Below are positions 24,201-36,200 of a DNA stretch of 64,000 nucleotides, piece after piece. The notes under the pieces were generated by a model. The model worked only from the letters and a program-made list of their open reading frames with translations, was not told the origin of the DNA and did no database searches. Origin of the DNA: Cliona cf. orientalis (taxonomy: Eukaryota; Porifera; Demospongiae; Clionaida; Clionaidae); contig OZ005703.1 of assembly GCA_963930775.1 (NCBI GenBank), forward strand, positions 3,782,001-3,846,000, read 5' to 3'. Made by a program: the position numbers and the translations under genes. Position 1 is the stretch's first letter; each line of letters opens with the position of its first letter.

Positions 24201-27200
24201 GTATACAGTATTGATTTTCCATTCCTGCATGCATGTGCCCCATATATAATAATATGTGTGTGCATGGCTACTCAAAAAGCAAGCGTAGGGATGTTTAGTG
24301 GATGTGATACATTATCCCTACAAATCTTGTTTGGGTATTTTTGGCACTGCCATCCCTGCTTCATCCTTCAATTTATTTAATTGTTTTTTATACTTGTTAC
24401 TGTTCTTTTTTTAGTGCCCTCAGGGCCTGGTAGTTCATGATTGTCATTAATTTTCAATGCCACCTAGCTGACTAATCTCATGGGGACAGAGGCTGGGCAT
24501 AAGACTATATACATATACCATGGCAACTGGTTGCCTATATTCATTGTTTCTGTACTAACTGGCACTCAATTGTACATAGCATGGTGTTCAATCACATTAT
24601 CCCATGGTTGTGACATCAAACATACCGTACTTATTGTTTAATATTAAAAATTTAATGCATGGAACTACTTAGTCTGGCGAGCTAGCCCCTCCTCTCTTCT
24701 TGCACGTGCGAACTGAGCTATAACTTCAAAATTTTTTTCTGGACCTAGCTACATCCAACCCGTGCTCCAATAAATTATAGCACAAATATATCGGGAAGCA
24801 AGTACACCACTGATTCAGCATGGTTGTGTGATCTTAGTCTTTCCAAGAGTAAACTTACTGGCCTATAAAATATGCTCCCGAAACGGAAGGTTTTCATCGC
24901 TACTTGGTTCTAAATAGCCTTCTAATCTTTCAAGTTTGCCGATCAGCCAGCTTCAGGATCGAGATAATGAGGGGCGTGGCTTCAATCACAGGTCACTCAC
25001 TGTCTCGAGAATCCCACTGATGCGTGTTCAATAGTGTGCAATGCAAAAGAAGACGTCCTAGCTAGCTATTAAAAGACTGCCTGGGATTTGCACTTACAGG
25101 AGTATTCAAGTTTGAACTCACAGTGTGTTTGGGGTACCATAGCTGCCCGACTCAAAGGCTAGGTAGGATCGCACAAATATGCTGAATCAGTGATGTACCT
25201 GCTTTCCTATAATATTGTATTGTTGTTGGAGCACGATTGGATGTAGCTAGATCCAGAAAAGTTTTGTAGTTGTAGCTAGTTCCATGCATTTTACAACAAT
25301 GAATAGGCAAACCATAATATCAGGTCACCATGGTCTACATGTATGTACAGTCTCATGCTCAGCCTCTGTCCCCACAAGATTAGTCAGCTAGGTGGCATTG
25401 ATGAAAATTAATGACTATTATGCACGAACTACCCTGAGGGCACTAAAACAAGAACAGTAACAAGTATAAAAAACAATTGAATAAAATTGAAGGGATGGCA
25501 GGGTCAAAAAGTACACAAACAAGATTTGTAAGGCATAAGCATCTGCTATATACATGTACGCTTGCTTTTTGAGGGGTGCAAAAATAATGCACCTGAATCA
25601 AAACTGACTATCCTGAACCATTGTTGTAACAATCAGAGAACAACCTGAATACGTGTCTCCCACATGCCACACTCGACAAATACATCAACATTAATAGCTA
25701 GGTGCATAATAATCGAGAAAAGCAAGCGAAGGGATGTATAGCAGATGCTTATGCCTTACAAATCTTGTTTGTGTACTTTTTGACCCTGCCATCCCTACTT
25801 CATCCTTCAATTTTATTCAATAATTGTTTTTTATACTTGTAGTAATATAGACCAGTAAGCTTACTTTTGGAAAGTAGCCACCATAAATAATCGACAGTTC
25901 ACTGAGCTGATCAGCTGCATCCGTACTATATCATCTATGTGCTGAGTGCTCGATCTAGCAGATCCTGCATGCGCCGGCGCATGCACGCCATTTACATCGG
26001 TCACATGACTTCACCATGGCAACACCGTACGAGCATGCACATTATATGGCAAAATGGCTGATCAGACACACCCACTCGCAAAATGCGCTGTACACACCCA
26101 CAATTAAATCGCTGTGCTGATAACGCAAAACGAGCGTGCCACAGACGTGCGCGCTCCAAAATGGAGTGAATTTATACCCAAACTAAGGTGAGCAGTCATG
26201 GTAGTCTTGAGTTAGCCCAAGAAAGAAAGATTGACAAATGGCTGTTTTTTTGAACATCTGGTTCTGGCATATACAATTGAGTTGATGGATGATCTTAGTC
26301 ATGTTGGATAGATAATTTGCTGTAGATTCTGATTTTGACACTTAGAAAGTTCACAAAGTTACCTGTTTTGAGATATTTGGATTTTTGTAATGTATTACAT
26401 ATATGGAGTATCCGTGCCATCCCTACTTATAGAGTCTACCGACTTTATGATATTATTGTGTGCATTAATGAATCATTCATGTGGGGCTCGCTCAGGCTTG
26501 CCCAAACTACTCTTCAGTTGTAGCTGTCCTTTAGTGTAGTGTGATTTATTCCACAGATCCTGAAGATGCTTCAGATTTCAAACTGGATAAATTCTTAGCT
26601 GCTCCTTGTGAAACGTTTGACCCTCATTATGGTAAGCTGCATCATGAAACTAGAGCTCTGTAGATCTAGAACACATATTCCACGCACATGTTGCATAATT
26701 TTGTAGCTTTAATACAGAGATGACAATATTGCAATTTTGTGTGCATGGTTTAAATTTGTGAATTTTGTGATGGTTGTAGGGGTCCCGGTGATGTCAGATA
26801 ACAAAGTTGGCATTGTCGATAGGTGTGGCTATGGTGGCCAACAAAAAGGCACTATTTGTGATGCCCGTGGACCGTATCCCTTGATTTGAAGCATACTGAA
26901 GCCAGTTTTTTGCCGAATTCTTTTGATTCGTTGTGCGTACAAATCGTTTCCAGGTGCCTAGATCTCGAGATATGGTGATTTTTGTGTTCACAACAGCAAT
27001 AATACTATGTTTCTTGGCTTTTTGAGGTTAGGCTTCCCTTCTTTGTGCACAGAAGTGCCTCAGTTGTACAGCTGAATCTCATTCAAGAAAACTAGTATGT
27101 ATCGCTTGCAGGAAAGAGTCAATGCAATCTTGGTCAGTCCATTGAACCTATAGCTACTCCACCTCTAATAGCAGTGGACTAGCTGAGCTCTCAACTCACA

Positions 27201-30200
27201 AAGCCTAGTTTCTGGGAGTGCATGAGGACAGGCCTACAGCCCGGTATACTGTACACCTAGGCCACTACAAACTATGCAGGTGTGAATGGATATGATGGAG
27301 ATGGTGATATCACCAAACCTGACAACATCATTGCATTTAGGGAGTATGTAATGTCTCAGACAGAGGGAAGAGGGGTGCACTTCGTGATGGCTGATGGAGT
27401 GAGTGGGGTTTCCTCGTTTCCTAATATCATTCAATATTGTATTACATAAAGGGTATATCTGTTGAAGGTCATGAAAACATTCAAGAGATTCTTACAAAGC
27501 AACTTGTCCTCTGCCAATATGTTTGTGCTCTCTCTATTCTAAGAACAGGTTGGTCATTAACCGTCACTCAGTGTGCATGGATGATATGGTAACTCTTTTT
27601 ATGCATCTGTCTATCTGTCTGTTACACTGCTTGTACATCAAAGTAGAGTATCTTTATGGTTCGGATATAATTTCAGGATTTGTATTGTGTTCCTTTCATC
27701 TTCATTTTAGAGTTCAGTTGTCATCTGCACTCTGGTTTCTTGCCGAGAAGTCTATAGTATGTTCCCATAATCATCACTGATAATTGCATGGCCTGGCCTG
27801 GCATTGCTAACCAAGTGTACACTTAGTTGTTGCTTCACTGGTTTTAGCATTTTGCAGCTTAGACAACAAATAGTGCAACACTGAGGGCTTAGTGCTTCAA
27901 TATTGTCTTAGCATTGAAGTAACACCTGTATGGCTGCGCATATAGCTGGCTGTATAACTAAGAGTACATTACCGGTATCAGTAAACGCAGTGCCCTGGAC
28001 ACACAATGCATTGTTCATTGCATGCTGCAAGTACGTGTTTGAATTCTGCTAATCTAGTTGCATGTGCAGCGGCGCTAGTAGTTGTATGTAGGTAGAGTCA
28101 ATAGATGTGGCAGATACCATATAGCTGGAAACATTCGAGATTGGCTAAAAGTCACATGCACCATAGTCTATATGCATAGCAACAGTTGTTCTAACCTAGC
28201 AACGATAGTTCTGAACAGAAAGAGAGTTGCACAATAAAAAACAAACGAGCGAAGAAACAACTGATGACGGATGGCTTGAGTCACAGAACCATGGCTAGTT
28301 GAATCAACCAGTGCTTCATAATATAACGAAATGGTAGCTAAAAGGTTGTTGTCTTCATCATCATATATGCTCTCAGAAGCTACCAGAAGCAATCTCAGGG
28401 GTTGTAAAATGAAAAATTTTCCTGGGGATCCCCCTAGATGGGCGTACTTACGCACGCACTGTGCTGATTCTTTTCACTTGCCCCCCCCCCCCACCCTAAT
28501 ATTTGGACGCTAAGCATTTGCCCCCCTGGAGCAAAATTCTGAAATACCGTATAGCTCCAAATTTTCGTGGCACAATATTTTCGTGAATTTCGTGATTTGA
28601 GTTCTGATCACGAAAATTTTCCTCACGAAAATTTAGTATTATTGTGGGCGTGGCTACATTCTGCGTGCACATGCGCATCGCAAGCACGATCGTGCATACG
28701 TGTAGTACAGTAGTATGTACGCATGCGAAACTAGTCAGCTAACGAACGTGTGAACTGTGAAACGAAGCATTGAATCGCTATACAGACTGTACGTTTACTT
28801 CAGAAAATGAGCAAACGTTACCTACCAAATCCGCAAGGATCTTTGTCCAAACAACATCCTTCGTCTTGTATCGAATGTGCCAACAACCATGTTGAAGAGG
28901 TGGCCAAACAGGGTACGGCAGAAGGCGCTAAAGGCAGAAAGAAAGGCCCGTGTACGTCTTTTCTAGTTTCTTTTCTCTTCACACTATGTACTAGCATGTT
29001 AGCCTAACGCCGAGCCATGTGCAATTGTGGGCGGAGCGACAACGTGAATTGTCCGCATGGATGCCGCAGCGCGGTGGTAATCACGAAAAAATGTGGCGAT
29101 CACGAAATTTTTATCACGAAAATTTCAATCATGGGATTTTTAGCAATTTCACGACAAATTTGAACCACAAAAATTTGGAGCTATACGGTAAACCCTGCTC
29201 TCGTAGAATGCTCAATCACATATAGGTGGATGTGGACGTGCCCTAAATACTGTAGATCCCTTGTCCTCGGTGTGAAATAAATTGTCAATTTCCACACAAA
29301 CATTAAATTGCCTTTATCAACTCAGAGCAAGCTATTATCATAATTGAATAGAAGCAGGCTGGTGAATGTTACTCATACTATCACAGTATGCTGAGCATGA
29401 CTGTTACTACTGTATGCATGTAGCACTATGTTGAGACATGTACATGTATATTAGCATCCTTGATTCTGGAATCTAAGATTGAGATTACTGAAGTGTGCTG
29501 GATTAGAGACCTCTCGTGTGGCTAAATTATGTCTTCACTTTGTGCCTCTACGAGCATGCCAGCGTATTATACCATTGCTATAATATTTCCTGCACAGGAG
29601 GACATTTTGTGTGCAAGGTTTTTGACATGTTTACACCATTCAGTGCTGGCTTATTCTACCTACTTTATCGCAGTTTCCGGAGAGTATGTTTGTTCAAACC
29701 TGTAACAAGCAGACCTGCAAACTCTGAAAGGTATATCGATAGGGAAAGAGATAGCTAGGAGAGGGAGAGGAGGAAGGAGGGAGGGAGGGAGGGACAGCGA
29801 GATATATAGTAGGAGTAAAAAAAAGGTGATATTTTCGTTTCGTTCCGCCCCTTCCAGACAGTGTTGCACCGTTCATGCTAGCCATACCGTTTTCATTCCA
29901 TATGTACGCATGTACAATTAGTAGGGTGTGGTCTTCGACATAACAAAAAATGAAAGACCAGCTCGTTCACTCACCGACTAGGTCGATAGTTTTATACTGC
30001 CATGGTCTTCTAAACTGTTCTGAGGCAGTTCAATACTGCCGCTCTTCGGTTTTGAGCGAGTACTGCGATCGACATTCGACTGGGTTTGAAGTCCACTATT
30101 GACGATCGATCAACCTCGCGTTGCCATCTGATCACCACCACTTAGATAGAGCGATGCTTCTTTTCACTTTCTTAGACTCTTGAGGCATCATTTTTGTGCT

Positions 30201-33200
30201 AGCTACGATTGGAATAGTTAACTGCCCGTTCCATCACGTCAGCCTCTGCCTGTCCCATTTCCATTAATGTGTATGGGGAATGGCTGTTTTACTTCCATTT
30301 CAGTGGGGCAGAATGGAACAAAATATCACCTTTTTTTACTCCTACTGTAGTCATTCGGGTGGATGGCTCGGACGCTCTGACTCAATCGAGTCTCCTCCAG
30401 TCTAGTTTCCAGCAATATCCTTTTGCCATATACATGTATATGCATTATGACATCTTCGTAAGGTATGTGGTGTGCAGAGAGTTGTTACCAGGACATGAGG
30501 CAGTGTATGATTATTTGTTTGCTGTCAACGAGGAACTCATTAAATTAATGGAATCATCACAAATGGACATCCTTGAGGTCAGTATACTCGCTGTGCTAAA
30601 GCTATAAAGGTAATTATTAGCTGTATTCATGAATACTATCCAGGTTGTACCATCAGTAGTGCTTGAGGATGAGGTTGAATTCACTTCATATCTGCGAGCC
30701 TTCAATGACAGGTAGACTAGTGACAACCACATTGTATAACCATCAAATAGGTACAAAATTTGAGAATGAATGCCAAAATTCATAGACCACTTGCATATAG
30801 TTAGTACAACACCTATATCATGACAGACATCTGCTTTACCTTGCACATGCATCAACTATTATCCTGTGTACACATGCATAGCAAGGGGTAAAGCAATCTG
30901 TTCTGTCCGTCTGACAGAATGATCAGATCTCGATATCTAGGCATCTGAGCAACTCGTACGCACAACGAATCCGTCAAAATGGTCAAAAATCTTGCTCCAT
31001 TATGCTTCAAATTATTTGGTAAGGCCCACGAGCGTCGCAAAACTGCGTTTTTATTGGCCATATCAACCACACCCCCTTGAACTTTCTGCTCATACCCACC
31101 ACCAAGCAGAGCATACGTAGGCAATGGTCCTCAATAGCACTGCTCTCATCTCTGTGCAGCTAGATGCACTATGGGATGCAGATGCAGCACACAGGGTATG
31201 TGCTCTAGAGAGCTCTAGTTGCTTGTATAGGTTAGCCTATCTTTGTGCATGGATTTATAGTATTACTGTATGAAAATTGTACTTGCAATATTAGGGATAA
31301 TGTGGCTAGCATGCATGATCATCTATTAACAGTACATGCTCACAAAACAGCCCATTAGTACCGTGCGCATGTGCAGATGGAAGCGGTTGCAGAGGCCACA
31401 CCCCTCCAACTAAGTGTGCAATGGCGACGTTCTCGCTCTGCTCGAACGTTGTTACCGGACTACTGACAGGTACATGTATGACAAAGAACAGACCTCGCCT
31501 CTTGCTTCGCTCGAGGCTCGATGGCTAGCGCCAGCGCCTGCTTAGCAGGCCTCTTGAACACGCGGCACTTTCGCATCGACAATGTGTCTCCAGTATAATC
31601 AGTGTGTCTTTATGCAGTTTTGGAGTCAACCAAGCACTTCATTTGAAGAAGCTACAATATTTTGTGAAGAACATGTAAGAGCTGATCCTTTTCAGTGACG
31701 ATTAGTAGCATAATACCTCACTGTTTATACACTATGGAAATTGTACTGTGAAGATGTAATACTGTATTTATTCAAGCTACTATTAATTTCAATCTTGCTG
31801 GAGTGTGGCTACTAATGGAAGGCAGCTTTTGTTAATTTTAGAGCGATGCCTCCTTGGTGTCTGCAATAACAAAATGGACTTGTTTATGAGGACTGCTTTT
31901 CGAGTAGTTGAGATATGATCATAAAAATAATAAGTAGAAGAACCAAGCCAAGAAATCTTCTGCTATGCTTTTGCTGTGAACTAATGATTGCTCATGGCTT
32001 GTGTCCATGACCACACCCACGTAATTGTGTTCTCATATACATATGCGCTACTATTCAAGGGCGGCTACTATTTTTTTTTGTAGAGCTCCATGTATAGCTA
32101 CTAATCGGGGTGCAGCTTCTATTTGAGTACATGTATATATATTATAAGGTAAGTTAAGATTTTTTGCTGACACAGTGGGTTTGTATTGGCGATTGCTGCC
32201 TATGGCCAGCAAACGCACTCTACTTGAAATTGGTGACCAACCTCCTCTGCCTTTCTTTATGGTGTCATGTGCACATCATGGAGTCAGAGATCACACTTAC
32301 CTATGCACAGTACGTGGAATTTTCGCCCAGCTACCTTTGTATTGCAGAGACTTGTGTATCTTTGTAACGTCTTGTGATTTTCTTATCATTCTTTTACTAG
32401 AAATCTACAAGACACAAGACAGGCTGAAATAAGAAAACAATGTCTTGAAATATGGAAGGTAGAATGGTATATACCTATATAGGGTGACTCATAGTAACAC
32501 CAGTAATTGTGATTCATATGTTTTACAAACCTACAAGGTTCCCAATGCTCCTCGTACAGCTCCTTCTGAGAACAATCCTCTACAAATTTTCAATGAATTT
32601 TGGCATGTAAGTAGAGAAGTGGTGGATTATCGACTGCCACGTGTATATAAACAATGTAATATCTTTCGAACAGTACTTACATACAGGCTTTCATCTAGCA
32701 ACAAATATTCGGATGGAAGCATGATAAATGTGTACATGAGCGTATGTATGATACCAAATTCCTCTATAAGTAGTAATGCCAGGAATGCTGGTGGTCCATA
32801 CCTATTCTAATAAGTCCAACAATGAAAAGCTCTCGACTACGTGTATGTACTAATAGCAGTGTCCATAAAACATTAATGGTCAGTCATCGTTGATTAGACA
32901 GCATTATGCAGTATCCACTAGACAGATTTTGATCAAACTCACAGTACATTGTCAAGTATATAGCCCGTATATTTGCAAACACCTGGCAGAAGTTTCAAGC
33001 TCTGCCTCCTTAGCTTCATTGCAGGAGACATGCAATATTATCTACATGTATTATTCCACCAGGAGCAATTATTACAATTAATATTCCCTTATGGCCACAC
33101 AATGCACTGTGTTGTGTCACCATCACGTCAATACTTGTAGGAGTGTTTTGATAGACTTGGATCCTGTCTTCGATCGCTTTGCTTTGCATTATGTTCTTGT

Positions 33201-36200
33201 GTCAGAATTGCTACAAATTAACGCAACACAAGGCCTTGTGTTACTTTGTGAACCGGCCTTTAGATTACATAGCTGTCTTACCACTGCTTCAAGCAGAGGC
33301 GTTAGAAATTAAGCTGAATATTTAGATATGATGGCCACTAGTGCATCCCAGGTTTTGATAGAGATCACCTGGATTTCTCCCGAATTAAATGGTCCTTGTC
33401 TGATATTATTAATGTTTTCGTAATGCACATATTTCTAGCTACAGCAAACAAGCTTCAGTCGTGAATACTAGAGCTCATAGAGCACATACCCCGCGTGCCA
33501 TTGCAATATCCCCCGTGGCCATGCCTGAGACCTCTGTTCTTTGAAGTTTAGTCTCTTGCTACTCATGAACTGTTTCGTTCCCTTCTGAGATCCATGATCA
33601 ACGAATGACATTACTTTTGTTCTAGAAGTATGCTGTAGAGAAGCTCGAGCATGCACAGTACACTCCCAGAGCAGCTCGAGCATACGCAATAGCCTTCATG
33701 AGGTACTAGGTGGTCGTGTCCGATGTAGGCGTGTCCGACATACTCGCACAATTTCTAGCTTCCTTGGATCTCTTGCTACTCTTGAACTTTTTCGTTCCCT
33801 TCTGAGATCCATGATCACATAATATAACATTAATTTGTGCTAGAAGCATGCTTTAGAGCAGCTTGAGCATGCGCAGTAGACTCCCTAGAAATAGTGGAGT
33901 AGCTCGAGCATGCGCAATAGACTTCATGAAGTACTAGGTGGGCGTGTCCGACATACGTACTCGCACGATTTGTAGCTTCCCTGGGTATTGCCTAGGGTTA
34001 AGAATGAGACAGAAGGTGTTTTTTCGCGGTCTTACACCATTTTATCCCATTTATTGACCCTACTATTGCTTAAATGTTGAAATTTGCCGATTTTTATGCT
34101 GACAGACGACAGACAACAGACAACAGACAAACCGATTGCTTTACCCCCTGCTGCGCATGCGCGCACGCGGGGTAAGAAGTTGAGGTTGATGATTACAATG
34201 GTTCTGAAATGGGCATTGCTATAGTATCTTGCAACCTGAGATACCATATTTTCTTTTTATTAGGTGCATTTCGCTTATAAGTGCATATTTTCGAACAGCG
34301 CATGCTATTTTGCTGGACTAAGACATGCTATTAGGTGCATATCACGTATATATAAGCTATTTGTATCTCACCTATGATGTAGATCAAAGCTACCACCAGG
34401 GCAATACACTGGATATTGCCCTGTGGCTAGGGCTATATCATGATATTGCCACGTGGTACAGCAGACTACTACAGGTACCTGGCCCACTTGTCAGATACAA
34501 ACCAGTTAACACACCCCTACTCCTGCGTAACCACATACAGCACTAGTAGGGGTGTAAAACTATAACATATTATTATGTGACCCTTGACCTCAATATCTGG
34601 CATCAAGGGCTTGGCATGTATATAAGCATATGTGCTTAATAGTGGGAAAATACGGTATGGTGTCCAAATGCACTTGGTGCCTGAGAATTGATAACTTGTC
34701 TACGACGTAAAGTTTTTGCTGTATGTCTTGTTCCTTCAATAGCAACTCCCTACTGCTGCTGAAATTGGACCAGGTGTGTTAGAAAGCAACAAATTTATTC
34801 AAGTGGACAAAGATAGCCTGAATTTTCTTAAGGATGTTCATTCATGGAAGTGGTATTTTGCCAGTGGAAGACGAATGATGATTGTTGGAGTTGGGGTTAG
34901 TACCAGAGCATCTCATCAAGGTGATGAAACTCGCCTATTTTGTGTACATGTTTATAGAGGAATATGGTGTATGCTTGGGACATGAAAGGCAGTAAACCCT
35001 TGTTTGCTCCTAAGATGAAGGAGTTAAATGGACTGGAACTTCCAAAAGGAACAGTATTGGAAGTGGAGTTTGTGCACGAGTTACAAGGAGAGGTAAGAAT
35101 ACCTCATTGATCGCCATAGTAACAAGCTTATTAGTTAAGGATGGCTTACTCATACTACTAGGTGCATTAATTACACTACAGCACAGAACACAACAAACAT
35201 TCAGTATTCCAAGGCCATTGAAAATTGTAAGCCATGGCCTCAACTACATTCTGAGCCGGCCTTTAGAAAATGTGACATCTTTAGTTTGCAGTCTGTCTAC
35301 ATGTACTAGGCTAGCAGGGTTTCATCCAGTGGGGGGGGGATGGGGGGAAGCTCCCCCTCAAACTCCCTAGCTTCCCCCCTAAGAATTTGACTTTAACACA
35401 ATAAGTTTCCAAATTAAATCGCTAGCATTTATTCCTAATCAAAAATTACCCGAGACAGGAGTTAAAGTGATTCTCCTAAACTTACGTTCCAAGGATTGAA
35501 CTTGGTATGCTAAATACACCCACTCATTTATTGCGCTTCCACCCCAAATTTTTGTTGCTAGATGAAACCCTGGCTAGTGTACAATCATTTTCAGTCTGCA
35601 CATTGTTGTAAGTAGGCAGGGTGGCCGTCAACATGAAGTGTGCTGAAGCTTGCATAATAGCTGATGTAGGGTGTGGCTGCCAGAAATTTTCACCAATTTC
35701 ACCACCAGTCATTATTTGCGAAAATTGATTAGGTATGGCAACCTTACCATGTTGGCAGAATTACAAGATGTGCTTGGCGAAATTTTATCCAGCAAAAATT
35801 TTGACTATATGGTATTATAACAGTGTGGTGAAAATTTTATAGGGTCGAGGGCAGAGAAAGCAAGACACTGTGTATGTGATAGATGTAATTGCTATCCATA
35901 GTCATCTGTTCGCCAATAAACCACTAAAGGAAAGGTAACAATTCTTACTGTAGTTTTGTTCTAATGTTATATCTCTAGTTTATTATTTAGACACCTGTAT
36001 GCCCAGAAACTGTGTAAGGTTGTCAATAAACCATGTCGAAAAGGTGTTGTTCAGCTAAGGTGAATCACTCTGTGACCCTCTCTTGCTAATGATAAAATAG
36101 TAAATAATTAGGACAAAGGAACTGTACCGTGTGGCAGATTTGCACAAACAGTTTAACAAGCAAGTTAAAGAACTGTGCTTATTCTAGATATTAAAAAGTA

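Noticed and set aside
32164-32432. Possible extra CMTR1 exon with frame around [18 protein letters not shown]
   Set aside because: Exons 15 and 16 join in phase without it and match the family directly; no homologous segment exists in the protein.
33468-33689. Minus-strand open frame as a gene
   Set aside because: It lies entirely within the tandem duplication of intronic DNA and has no conserved domain.
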